NCBI GenBank assembly: GCA_052148715.1
Contig: JBKQHQ010000165.1
Coordinates: forward strand, 1-52,574
Origin: JBKQHQ01 sp052148715
Lineage (GTDB): Bacteria > Pseudomonadota > Alphaproteobacteria > Rhizobiales > Xanthobacteraceae
Length of the DNA stretch: 52,574 bases
Direction of reading: 5' to 3'
Below are positions 42,201-49,132 of this stretch, piece after piece (positions within the stretch are counted from its first letter, which is position 1; each line of letters starts with the position of its first letter). The notes under the pieces were generated by a model. That model saw only the letters and a program-made list of their open reading frames with translations, ran no database searches and had not been told where the DNA came from. The position numbers and the translations under genes are program-made.

Positions 42201-43048
42201 ATGAAATGATCAGGCGCCTTGCGGATCGGCTGGTATCGGTCGATCTTCTCGATCAAGCGGCCGAGTTGCTGCAGCATCAGGTCGACCATCGCCTGCAAGG
42301 TGCCGCTCGCGGTCGGGTCGCCGCAAGGCTCGCGGTTGTCTATCTGATGAACCGGAAACCCGACCTGGCGCTCGCGACCTTACGCGCGACGCGCGCGGCC
42401 AACGGCGGCAACGAATTGCGCAACGAACGATTGTTGCTGGAAGGCCGCGCCTTGTCCGACATGGGACGCCATGAGCTCGCGCTGGACATCATCTCGCATG
42501 TGGACTTGCGCGAGGCGATCCGTTTGCGTTCGGACATTTATTGGGCCGCGCATCGCTATCGCGAGTCGGCCGAGCAGATAGAATTGCTTTACGGCGATCG
42601 CTTCAAGGACTGGCAGCCGCTCAACGAGCTTGAGCGCGGCGATATCTTGCGCGCGGCCCTCGGCTATGCGCTCGGCGACGATCAACTTGGGCTCGACCGG
42701 TTCCGCGAGAAATACGCGGCGAAGATAGCGGACGGCCGCGATCGCCACGCCTTCGAGGTTGTGTCGGGGCCGCCGGGGCCGGCGGGCGCTGAGTTCCGCG
42801 AGATTGCCAAGACCATTGCGGCGGTCGACACGCTGGGCGGATTTCTCCGCGACATGCGTGCCCGCTACCCCGAAACCGGCGCGTTCGCGCCGGCGGCCTC
42901 CGCGCCGGCGGCTTCCACGCCCGCAGGTAATCCGGGAACCGCCGCGCCGCCGGCCAACGGGGCGCAGCTCAAGGGGCCGAAGGCCGACCCAATGCCCACC
43001 GGCAGCGTGACCGTGCGGGCGAAGAACAAGCGGACGGCGGCCCGCTGA
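39236..43048 (+). CDS. Very large exported TPR protein of the flagellar locus, unknown function
   Basis: 1270 residues. A signal peptide (VWSLAACLAAVLFAAAPAIA, cleavage near 46) puts it in the periplasm or cell surface. Residues 47-300 are beta-rich, with repeats like the AMIN fold (GGYARIIFRLAESVESEVRASNGVLVVAFKRPV, TRYIFDLPEFINVSADRAKDKLTLFF). From about 300 to 440 is a Pro/Ala/Glu linker, then a second AMIN-like part (LRLTFPFAAPTPAAVFRRADTLWLVFDS), and from about 660 to 1200 many helical pairs of TPR type. No enzyme motif. It follows motE by about 100 bp in the same direction. I believe similar proteins occur beside motE in related genomes; a motor-scaffold or envelope role is a guess. Confidence 0.75.
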   Translation: MVGHANTSRTTGWPARARWHARVVRWVWSLAACLAAVLFAAAPAIAIEAVKGEVSVATAGGYARIIFRLAESVESEVRASNGVLVVAFKRPVHVLVDRINVNAPDYVSAARLDPDGMGIRLALAQKVTVNATSAAEQLFVDLLPDSWTALPPGLPTNVIEDLARRARDAEKKVRLQRALELQKKRTPIRVRVAEQPTFTRYIFDLPEFINVSADRAKDKLTLFFGAPLQFDLADAKAAMPPLLASIETEGDGESTSVQFAFDGPVDLRTFREDNTYVMDVVIPEGQKGSAQSGKPADVAEFIARQASKRATERGEAPATAPVKAPETDNPATKAPMNPPPSAEVRVGPGANADHETRPAPASEVAPEQQRPQAPPAASAAPAPSAQLVEEPSPAAPESASAPVAKTAVETQQQPAARPQPAPVQSPDAAPPTRDPNAPLAVELRRQGDSLRLTFPFAAPTPAAVFRRADTLWLVFDSATELDLAPLLAEPSHMILSASVARSGEGQAVRLKLARPRLTSLTAQRAAWTLVVGDVAIDPTQPLALQRNFVGPNRASVTIPFDDPGHLHRLSDPDAGDTLVAVTALGPARGFLKEQRFLEFNVLASTHGVVVQPIADDLQMDFAADKIVVGRPGGLTLSTGIQSSGRAAGPQPVTFDAQLWGFDRQGDYNQRQTQLLRIAAASPEPKKAAARLDLARFYLAREMYAEAKAVLDVLLADRPPSSEDTSGLVLHAIANIGLNRPEAAVKDLANPLVGSQHDAPLWRAFALAKEGKWPEAREAFKGIGVGIATLPIELQRVSLVEAVRSFIEVRDFAGAANELNEFDTIGVPRELEPTIAVLTGRLAEGLGRTDDALAAYRAAADSADRPQAAQGRLRELMLRYRNGDLDSAAMVTQLETLTSTWRGDQTEIEALQALAHLYTEEQRYRDAFHVMRAALQGHPNSDMTRRIQDEAAATFDSLFLAGKGDAMPAVEALSLFYDFRELTPIGRRGDEMIRRLADRLVSVDLLDQAAELLQHQVDHRLQGAARGRVAARLAVVYLMNRKPDLALATLRATRAANGGNELRNERLLLEGRALSDMGRHELALDIISHVDLREAIRLRSDIYWAAHRYRESAEQIELLYGDRFKDWQPLNELERGDILRAALGYALGDDQLGLDRFREKYAAKIADGRDRHAFEVVSGPPGPAGAEFREIAKTIAAVDTLGGFLRDMRARYPETGAFAPAASAPAASTPAGNPGTAAPPANGAQLKGPKADPMPTGSVTVRAKNKRTAAR

Positions 43049-43117
43049 CAACAATTTCCTGCGCGAGAGAAGGCGGGCAGGGGAGAACGAGCAGCTCCCG
43101 TCCGTGGCACCGCGAGG

Positions 43118-43885
43118 TCAGAACCGGATGTAGGTGGTCACGCCGCCGAAAGCTCCACTTCCTTGGTCTCGGTCGTGCAGATAACCGCCGTAAAATCCCA
43201 ATTCAAGCTTGCCGAATTTGAGACCGTTGATGCTCCCGCCGAGGCGCCATTGGGCATAATGCTCGTCTCCCAACATCGCCATATACGGCCCGACGAAGAC
43301 CTCCGGGGTGAAAGCGGCGTAGCCGGCCTCGAACTGAGAATAGAAGCTCTTGAATGCCGTTGAGTAGCTTGCCTCGCCTTGAAGCATCGTCTTCGTGGTC
43401 GGATTCGAGTAGAACTCAGCGTGAGTCTTGTAGCCAAATTCAGTGCCTTGCACCGGATTTAGCGGATCCACGGCGTTGACGTGGTTCTCCTCAACGTTGC
43501 CGCCGAACATCAGCAGGAGACTGGTGTTGCCGGATTTATTAAAAAACTCATACCCGAAGAGCAGACTTTGCTCCTGGCCAACCCCGTACACCCGAGACAG
43601 GGTTGTGTCGTCGATATAACTGTAGGTTCCGTCGACACTTGAGAAACGAATGCGAAATCCCGACTTGTCCAGCCCCTCTTTAGTGGGGGCCCACAGAAGC
43701 GCGAAATCGCCATAGGCGCTGTAGGGATTGGTAAGCGTAAAGCCCGCGTTGATCGCGACGGTCTCCACGGTCTCCGACGTGTCGTCGGCCGACTTGATGC
43801 TCAAGCCTGCCGCCGAGACAGATACAATGTTCGTATATACGCCCGTACATACGCACGCCACTAATGTCGCCATCCTAAAAAACAT
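43118..43885 (-). CDS. BcsS-like outer-membrane protein (cellulose biosynthesis)
   Basis: 255 residues from ATG 43885, with GGAG seven bases upstream; a GTG at 43888 adds one residue. Signal peptide MATLVACVCTGVYTNIVSVSAAG. The rest alternates as beta strands and shows the features I associate with rhizobial BcsS: NPVQGTEFGYKTHAEFYSNPTTKTMLQGEASYSTAFKSFYSQ, then AQWRLGGSINGLKFGKLELGFYGGYLHDRDQGSGAFGG and a terminal aromatic (YIRF) typical of barrels. Probably a porin-like protein for cellulose or a surface polymer. No bcsA or bcsB is in the window, so it is an isolated copy. Confidence 0.75.
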   Translation of the reverse strand: MFFRMATLVACVCTGVYTNIVSVSAAGLSIKSADDTSETVETVAINAGFTLTNPYSAYGDFALLWAPTKEGLDKSGFRIRFSSVDGTYSYIDDTTLSRVYGVGQEQSLLFGYEFFNKSGNTSLLLMFGGNVEENHVNAVDPLNPVQGTEFGYKTHAEFYSNPTTKTMLQGEASYSTAFKSFYSQFEAGYAAFTPEVFVGPYMAMLGDEHYAQWRLGGSINGLKFGKLELGFYGGYLHDRDQGSGAFGGVTTYIRF

Positions 43886-43891
43886 CACAGT

Positions 43892-43934
43892 ACTCCACTC
43901 GCCCGTTCAGGAATCTCGAATTTTGCTTCGGCCA
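43892..43934. repeat. Direct repeat copy A (43 bp) flanking the Omp gene
   Basis: Aligns without gaps to 44752-44794, 860 bp away, with about six mismatches. Lies between the Omp25/31-like gene and the BcsS-like gene, and contains the ribosome-binding region of the latter. Confidence 0.7.
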
Positions 43935-43968
43935 AGACCGAGAGCACGCTTCGGATGGATTCGGGGTA

Positions 43969-44703
43969 TCAGAACCGGAAGTTCAGAGCGGCCCGCACGA
44001 TATTGTCCTGCGTGCGAATGCTGTTGGTTACGGAGGTGAACGGAAGCGGCGCACCCAGGCCGGTGGTCGTGGTGGTCCAAGTGCCGGTGTCGAGATAGAG
44101 GTATTCCACCCGGCCGGTCCAGTTGTCCCACAGCGCGGTTTCAATGCCGCCGCCGACGGAATAGCCGGCGCGCGTCGTCGAGCCGCTGGAAATGCCAGTC
44201 AACGCACCTGTCGTGGTGGTGAACGCGTCGCTGAACCCGACGTTCTGCCAGGCGAAGCCGCCGGTCACGTACCACAACCAGCGATCAGCCGCGAAGCCGA
44301 CCCGAGCGCGCGCGGTGCCGAACGCGCGTATCGTGTTCGCCACCGCGTCCGTGCCGAAGCCGGGGACCGTCGAGGTGTTGGTGCCGCTTTGGCCGGAGCC
44401 GTCAACGTCGGCCTCGAGGCCGAACACGAGGTTGCCGCTCTGCCAGGTGTAACCGATCTGGCCACCACCGATGACGCCGCTGATCGTCGATGAAGCCGAG
44501 TTGACAGCGCCTACGGGCGAGAATGTGTCGGTGTTTGTAACGTTGGCCCAGGCGCCACCCAAGTTGATGCCGACGTAAAGGCCGGTCCAGTTGTAGGCGG
44601 CGACGTAAGCCGGCGCTTTGGTGGGATAGGCGGGAAGATCGGCGGCGAAAGCCGGTGCCACCAGGGCGGCAACAGCTACGCCAGCGAGAAGAAGACGCTT
44701 CAT
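43969..44703 (-). CDS. Omp25/31-like outer-membrane beta-barrel protein
   Basis: 244 residues. Signal peptide MKRLLLAGVAVAALVAPAFA, then ADLPAYPTKAPAYVAAYNWTGLYVGINLGGAW, the standard opening of rhizobial Omp25/31 proteins, an eight-strand barrel, and a terminal NFRF. Structural porin-like protein of the outer membrane. GGAGG upstream of the ATG. Flanked by two copies of a 43-bp direct repeat. Confidence 0.93.
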   Translation of the reverse strand: MKRLLLAGVAVAALVAPAFAADLPAYPTKAPAYVAAYNWTGLYVGINLGGAWANVTNTDTFSPVGAVNSASSTISGVIGGGQIGYTWQSGNLVFGLEADVDGSGQSGTNTSTVPGFGTDAVANTIRAFGTARARVGFAADRWLWYVTGGFAWQNVGFSDAFTTTTGALTGISSGSTTRAGYSVGGGIETALWDNWTGRVEYLYLDTGTWTTTTTGLGAPLPFTSVTNSIRTQDNIVRAALNFRF

Positions 44704-44743
44704 TACGAGTACCTCCGAACTGTCACGTTACAACGAATCAGGT

Positions 44744-45142
44744 TTACGAAGACTCCACTGGCCCGCTCAGGAATCTCGACATTTGCCTCGGCAGAAATCG
44801 GCGAGCCGCGTCCCCGCCGAAAGCCGGCTGTTGAACCCCCGTCGCGAACGACGTTGGTACCGCCGCGGCATTCGTCGCCGCGATCACGTGTGCCAGGAAG
44901 GTCGAGGGAGTTGGAGTGCCTCCAGCGAAGGATGCATCACCCGCGATAGAAGGGATGGGGGGGGTGCTAACACCTTCCGTGCTCCACCCATAACCCGCAC
45001 TTGCGCTGCGGCAAATTCGGGTCCAGCAGAAGTCCGCGACGCAAGGCGGCGGCGCCCTGTAGACAGGCAGGTCCGCAGCCGTTGCAGAACCTGCAACGCC
45101 AAGCATCACAAACACACTGCTACTCAAGAGCAACTTCTTCAC
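44744..45142 (-). pseudogene. Truncated outer-membrane barrel protein
   Basis: 132 codons from a GTG with GAGGG upstream. Signal peptide VKKLLLSSSVFVMLGVAGSATAA and ADLPVYRAPPPCVADFCW match Omp25/31-type proteins, but WTGFYVG is replaced by WTRICRS (as if by compensating small indels), and after about residue 105 the sequence changes to the 43-bp repeat and ends. Full proteins have about 230-260 residues, so most of the barrel is missing. Probably non-functional. Confidence 0.7.
44752..44794. repeat. Direct repeat copy B (43 bp) at the broken Omp gene
   Basis: Partner of 43892-43934. Its right end coincides with the point where the truncated barrel gene loses similarity to its family. Confidence 0.7.
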
Positions 45143-45402
45143 GACAACCCTCAACGCCACGCGGGCTACACCACCGCACCACTGGCACTTCGCAAATAGG
45201 ATTATTTTCGGCGGGTAAATTAACACCAACGCGACGTACTAATTCAGCAGCTGATCCGTTAGGTCAAGCGGGCCGTCGCCAAACACTGCTCTATTCGAGG
45301 TTGGTGTGGTATCCAGGTAACACTCTTCGCAATCAGCCGCTCATTATGCCGGCGGGGCGTTGGATTGCTCGGTCAGCGACCTTTGAGACTTCGATCGGAA
45401 AT

Positions 45403-45428
45403 CGATGACGGGAGGAAGCCCGTCATCG
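45403..45428 (-). terminator. Stem-loop downstream of fliP
   Basis: Perfect 10-bp stem CGATGACGGG/CCCGTCATCG with a 6-base loop, 68 bp behind the fliP stop on its transcribed side, followed by ATTT only. Likely ends fliO-fliP. The remainder of 45230-45495 holds no gene I can support. Confidence 0.55.
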
Positions 45429-45495
45429 GCCGCAGTCATCAGAGAACCTGAGCGACGTCGCCCGGAAATTAGCTCTAAGGAAGCTGCAAACGGCC

Positions 45496-46266
45496 CTACG
45501 TGCCGTAGCTCTGGATCAGCGAGCCTGCGACCAGGCTCCAACCGTCGACCAAGACAAAGAAGATGAGCTTGAACGGCAAGGAGACCACGACCGGCGGAAG
45601 CATCATCATGCCCATCGACATCAGCACCGATGCGACCACGAGGTCGATGACGAGGAATGGTAGGAACAGAAGGAAGCCGATCTCGAAAGCACGCTTGAGC
45701 TCTGAAATCATGAAAGCCGGGACGAGGATGCGCAACGACAGCGCCTCGGGGCTTGCAGGCCGCGGCTCGCCTGACATGTCGGCGAACAACCGCAAATCCT
45801 TTTCCCGCACGTTGCGCTGCATGAATGCGCGCAGCGGCTCGGCGGAGCGCTCGAAGGCCTGCTCCGTGCTGATCTCGTTGTTCACCAAGGGGCGGACGCC
45901 AACGTCGTAGACGCGCTGCAACGCGGGCCCCATCACGAAGGCGGTGAGAAACATGGCGAGCGAGATCATGACAGCGTTGGGAGGCGCGGTGGCGGTCCCG
46001 AGTGCGGTACGCAAGAGCGACAGCACGACCACGATTCGCGTGAACGAGGTCATCATCACGAGGATCGACGGTGCCAGCGACAGCACCGTGAGCAGCGCGA
46101 TCAGCTGAATGACGCGCTCGGTCAGGCCGCCGCCGCCAGCGGTGCCGCCTTGGCCGAAATTGATGCTGATGTCCTGCGCCGCCGTGGGCGTCGCGAGCAA
46201 CAAAGTTGCCAGCAACAGAATAGTTATCGAGACGGCCGCGCGGTGATGCCAAAAGCGTTGGTTCAC
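45496..46266 (-). CDS. fliP: Flagellar type III export protein FliP
   Basis: 256 residues. Signal peptide-like N-terminus, then the membrane parts LAPSILVMMTSFTRIVVVLSLLRTALGTATAPPNAVMISLAMFLTAFVMGP and PFLVIDLVVASVLMSMGMMMLPPVVVSLPFKLIFFVLVDGW, which define FliP. Core of the export gate with FliQ and FliR. GTG start overlaps the fliO stop (GTGA). Confidence 0.96.
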   Translation of the reverse strand: MNQRFWHHRAAVSITILLLATLLLATPTAAQDISINFGQGGTAGGGGLTERVIQLIALLTVLSLAPSILVMMTSFTRIVVVLSLLRTALGTATAPPNAVMISLAMFLTAFVMGPALQRVYDVGVRPLVNNEISTEQAFERSAEPLRAFMQRNVREKDLRLFADMSGEPRPASPEALSLRILVPAFMISELKRAFEIGFLLFLPFLVIDLVVASVLMSMGMMMLPPVVVSLPFKLIFFVLVDGWSLVAGSLIQSYGT

Positions 46267-47192
46267 GACTTACCCGCCGGCCGGCCCAACAGGCTCGCCA
46301 TCTCCTGCTCCAGACTGTCGTAGAGCGATTTTCCCGCCGGCCGGCCCCTGGCCTCGGGCGCGTTCGCCGCCGGTGTTTGGACGCTTCTGCCGCGGGTTGG
46401 CGGGCCGGCGTCGGCCGCCGCCCTCGGTCCCGCCGCAACGCCGCGAGCGGCCTCCGGGGCAGGACGGCGCAACGCGGCTTCGAGGCGCTGTGCCATTTCC
46501 GCGAGGTTCTGGTCGGCCGCCGCATTGATGCTGGGCTGATCGGCCGGCACCACGGGCGGCGTCCGGGCCGGTTCTGAACGGACGGCTTCCAACCGCGGCT
46601 CGGCGTGGGGGGCTTCGGCATAGGAGGCATCGCTCGGCTCCGGGCGGGCGGACAGCTCTTCCGCGAGCCCGGCGAGCGTATCGACGGAACGTGGAGCCCG
46701 TGCTGCCGGCTCCGGCTTGGGCTCCGGCTCGGTCCAACGCGGTTCTTGGTTGGCAACCGGCGGCCGCGCCGGCCGCAGAGCGGGTTCGCTCTGCGGCTGT
46801 GGCTGCAGCGGCCATGTCGAGCCTTCCCCCAGGGGGAGCGGACGCGGCAAGGTGTCGGAGCCGTTGGCGGCCGCCCGCGCCGGGGGCAATTCGCGGGTCG
46901 CGCCGGCGCGCACGATGTTCGGCTCGACCAGCACGTCGGTGGGCCCGCCGATCATCAACAGATGCTCGACGTTGTCGCGGCGCACCAGGATCAGCCGGCG
47001 CCGCCCATCGACACTAGCGCTGTCGATCACCGCGAGCCGGGGTTGGCGCCCGCGACTGGCCATGGCGGTTAGCCCGGTCCCCTTGAAGCGCTGGATCAGC
47101 CAGGCGCAGGTACCCATCAATCCAAGCACGACCATGAAGGCGATGAAGAAACGCAGCGCCAGGGGCGTCTCGCCAAACAGAGCCTCGAGCAT
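46263..47192 (-). CDS. fliO: FliO-like flagellar biosynthesis protein
   Basis: 309 residues. One membrane segment at about 12-33 (LRFFIAFMVVLGLMGTCAWLI) is followed by the FliO domain: GRQPRLAVIDSASVDGRRRLILVRRDNVEHLLMIGGPTDVLVEPNI. The remaining 200 residues are Pro/Ala/Glu/Arg-rich and variable, including two GRPAGKS tails. FliO helps FliP assembly. Diverges from flgB across a 269-bp space. Confidence 0.85.
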   Translation of the reverse strand: MLEALFGETPLALRFFIAFMVVLGLMGTCAWLIQRFKGTGLTAMASRGRQPRLAVIDSASVDGRRRLILVRRDNVEHLLMIGGPTDVLVEPNIVRAGATRELPPARAAANGSDTLPRPLPLGEGSTWPLQPQPQSEPALRPARPPVANQEPRWTEPEPKPEPAARAPRSVDTLAGLAEELSARPEPSDASYAEAPHAEPRLEAVRSEPARTPPVVPADQPSINAAADQNLAEMAQRLEAALRRPAPEAARGVAAGPRAAADAGPPTRGRSVQTPAANAPEARGRPAGKSLYDSLEQEMASLLGRPAGKS

Positions 47193-47271
47193 TGGTTGTC
47201 CCCCCAGCCAACGTCAGACGGAGAACGTTCGGCCTGGTTAACGGCTGCGGCAATCTTTGCCGTCCCGATTA

Positions 47272-47286
47272 CTAACAAATCCTTAA
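47272..47286. promoter_or_regulatory. CtrA-type box upstream of fliO
   Basis: CTAA-CAAATCC-TTAA (TTAA-N7-TTAG on the minus strand), one mismatch, 80 bp from the fliO start. It lies in the divergent fliO-flgB region. Confidence 0.55.
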
Positions 47287-47378
47287 CGCTTGGGGGTCAT
47301 TTCCGTCGCAAAACAGCCCTACGTAATAATCCATAGGGTAAACGGCGGATTAATGGCAATCCCTGCGTAAATCCGGCT

Positions 47379-47393
47379 TTAACCAAATATTAA
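47379..47393. promoter_or_regulatory. CtrA-type box upstream of flgB
   Basis: Perfect TTAA-CCAAATA-TTAA followed by CC, 69 bp before the flgB start. The same class of promoter drives flgBC-fliE in Caulobacter. Confidence 0.75.
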
Positions 47394-47398
47394 CCATG

Positions 47399-47421
47399 GG
47401 ATAGGCAAAGTCTGCCTATCC
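47399..47421. promoter_or_regulatory. GATAGG/CCTATC hairpin in the flgB leader
   Basis: GGATAGGCA and TGCCTATCC form a perfect 9-bp inverted repeat with a 5-base loop, starting 6 bp after the CtrA box and ending 41 bp before flgB. Third member of the GATAGG/CCTATC set (also 3987 and 36074). Could be a repressor or feedback site, or an RNA hairpin in the leader. Confidence 0.5.
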
Positions 47422-47461
47422 GGCGCGACCATTTGTGCCGGACCCAGCAGAGGGGGAGGGC

Positions 47462-47866
47462 ATGGCAATTTCGGGAATTCCCATTCTGACCATGCTGCGC
47501 ACGCGCATGCAGTGGCACCAGGAGCGCCAACGGGTCCTGGCGGAGAACGTCGCCAATGCCGACACCCCGCGCTTTCGCCCGAACGATCTGGCGCCGCTGA
47601 AACTCGATCAACCGCAGTCTCAGGCGCCGGCGCCGATTACCTTGGTGCGCACCAACGAGGCGCACATCGCGGGCGTCGGCATGAGCGATGCGGCCCAATT
47701 CGCCAACAATAATAAGGAGAGCCCGTTCGAGGTGCGGCCGATGGGCAATGGCGTCACCTTGGAGGACCAGATGCTCAAAGTCGCTTCCAACCAGATGGAC
47801 TTCCAAGCCGCTTCGGCGCTCTACACGCGCAGCCTTGCCCTCATCAAGACGGCGCTCGGCCGATAG
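47462..47866 (+). CDS. flgB: Proximal rod protein FlgB
   Basis: 134 residues. MAISGIPILTMLRTRMQWHQERQRVLAENVANADTPRFRPND is the FlgB opening; VTLEDQMLKVASNQMDFQAASALYTRSLALIKTALG its end. Excellent ribosome site GGGGGAGGG. First gene of the operon flgB-flgC-fliE-fliQ-fliR-flhB. Confidence 0.96.
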   Translation: MAISGIPILTMLRTRMQWHQERQRVLAENVANADTPRFRPNDLAPLKLDQPQSQAPAPITLVRTNEAHIAGVGMSDAAQFANNNKESPFEVRPMGNGVTLEDQMLKVASNQMDFQAASALYTRSLALIKTALGR

Positions 47867-47890
47867 TTTCAGGAACGAAGGAGCTTACCC

Positions 47891-48301
47891 ATGGACTTCT
47901 TGAAATCGATCGCCGTCGCCACGTCCGGCTTGCGCGCCCAGGCCGGACGCATGCGAATCATCGCGCAAAACATCGCCAATGCCGATTCGACCGGGGCGCA
48001 GGCGGGCGCCGATCCTTATCGGCGCAAGATCCCGACTTTCAGCTCCCAGCTCGACCGCGACATCGACTCCCGCGTGGTGGCGCTCGGCAAGATCGCCAAT
48101 GACCCGACCGCCTTCACGATGAAACATCAGCCCGGCCACCCGGCGGCCAACGCCAACGGCGACGTTAAGTATCCCAATGTCAATGAGCTTATTGAAATGA
48201 CCGATATGCGCGAAGCGCAGCGGTCCTACGAGGCGAACCTCAATGTCATCACCGCCACCCGCACCATGGTCCAACGCACGCTGGACATCTTGAAGAGCTG
48301 A
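47891..48301 (+). CDS. flgC: Proximal rod protein FlgC
   Basis: 136 residues, standard length. LKSIAVATSGLRAQAGRMRIIAQNIANADSTGAQAGADPYRRK at the start and YPNVNELIEMTDMREAQRSYEANLNVITATRTM near the end are diagnostic. Starts 24 bp after flgB. Confidence 0.97.
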   Translation: MDFLKSIAVATSGLRAQAGRMRIIAQNIANADSTGAQAGADPYRRKIPTFSSQLDRDIDSRVVALGKIANDPTAFTMKHQPGHPAANANGDVKYPNVNELIEMTDMREAQRSYEANLNVITATRTMVQRTLDILKS

Positions 48302-48318
48302 TCAGGAGGATATGAGCG

Positions 48319-48714
48319 ATGTCTACTCCGACTGTCGCCGCCAATGCCTACGCCGCCCTCGCCCGGATGACCGATGCGGCGTCCGCGCTCGCCCGCGGGG
48401 CAAGACCCGATTCCGCGTCCGGCGGGGAGCCGAGCTTCAACGCATTGCTGACGGATGCCATCGGCTCGGTCGCGAAGCGCGGCGGGGAGACCGGTGGGCC
48501 GAGCTTCAATGCGCTGCTGACGGATGCCATCGGCTCGGTCGTGAAGGCCGGCCACGCCTCCGATGCGCAGACCCAATCGGTTGCCGCCGGCAAGGCAAAC
48601 ATCGTCGACGTGGTCACCGCGGTCGCCGACACCGAGGCCGCGATCGAGACCATGGTATCGGTGCGTGACAAGGTGATTCAGGCCTACCAGGCCATCATGC
48701 AGATGCCGATCTGA
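48319..48714 (+). CDS. fliE: Hook-basal body complex protein FliE with an internal duplication
   Basis: 131 residues; FliE usually has about 105. The C-terminal half (NIVDVVTAVADTEAAIETMVSVRDKVIQAYQAIMQMPI) is typical. In the N-terminal half PSFNALLTDAIGSV occurs twice, at residues 38-51 and 61-74, a period of 23 residues. FliE joins the MS ring to the rod. Confidence 0.95.
   Translation: MSTPTVAANAYAALARMTDAASALARGARPDSASGGEPSFNALLTDAIGSVAKRGGETGGPSFNALLTDAIGSVVKAGHASDAQTQSVAAGKANIVDVVTAVADTEAAIETMVSVRDKVIQAYQAIMQMPI
48430..48541 (+). repeat. Tandem duplication inside fliE
   Basis: Two copies of a roughly 42-bp unit coding PSFNALLTDAIGSV, 69 bp apart and in frame. Third-base changes (AAC/AAT, GCATTG/GCGCTG) show that they have diverged, so this is not an assembly error. 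Confidence 0.85.
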
Positions 48715-48803
48715 TCCACTGCGACGCCGTTTTTTCCGAAGTTGAATGAGACTAGGAAGCCGGTGCATCCTAGGCTCGTCGTTTGCTGTCAGGCTGGAGC
48801 CCA

Positions 48804-49067
48804 ATGACCGGTCCGGAAGTGCTCGATGTCGCCCGCGATGCGGTCGTTACCCTCGTGATCGTGGCCATGCCGCTGATGCTGGTTGGCTTGGTGGTCGGCG
48901 TCCTCATCTCGCTCATTCAGGCGTTGACGCAGATCCAGGAGATGACGCTCGCCTTCGTGCCGAAAATCCTCGCGATCTTCTTTGCTCTGCTGATCGCGCT
49001 GCCGTTCATGGCCGATCGGCTGCACGCGCATATGGAACGCATCGCCGCCCGCATCGCCGGGGGCTAG
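48804..49067 (+). CDS. fliQ: Flagellar export gate protein FliQ
   Basis: 87 residues, two membrane helices (VTLVIVAMPLMLVGLVVGVLISLIQALTQIQEMTLAFVPKILAIFFALLIALPFM), matching FliQ over its whole length. Start chosen at 48804 (MTGPEVLD) with GGAG upstream. Part of the FliPQR gate. Confidence 0.95.
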   Translation: MTGPEVLDVARDAVVTLVIVAMPLMLVGLVVGVLISLIQALTQIQEMTLAFVPKILAIFFALLIALPFMADRLHAHMERIAARIAGG

Positions 49068-49132
49068 CGGATTTTCCGGAAAGGTGGACACGGGTTTCCG
49101 CAGGAAGATGCGATCGATCAACAGGACGGCGC

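Noticed and set aside
47354..47369. TGGCAATCCCTGCGTA before flgB as a sigma-54 promoter
   Set aside because: Only eight bases lie between GG and GC; sigma-54 needs ten.
48430..48541. fliE duplication as an assembly artefact
   Set aside because: The copies differ at several third codon positions and have a different linker, so they are real and diverged.
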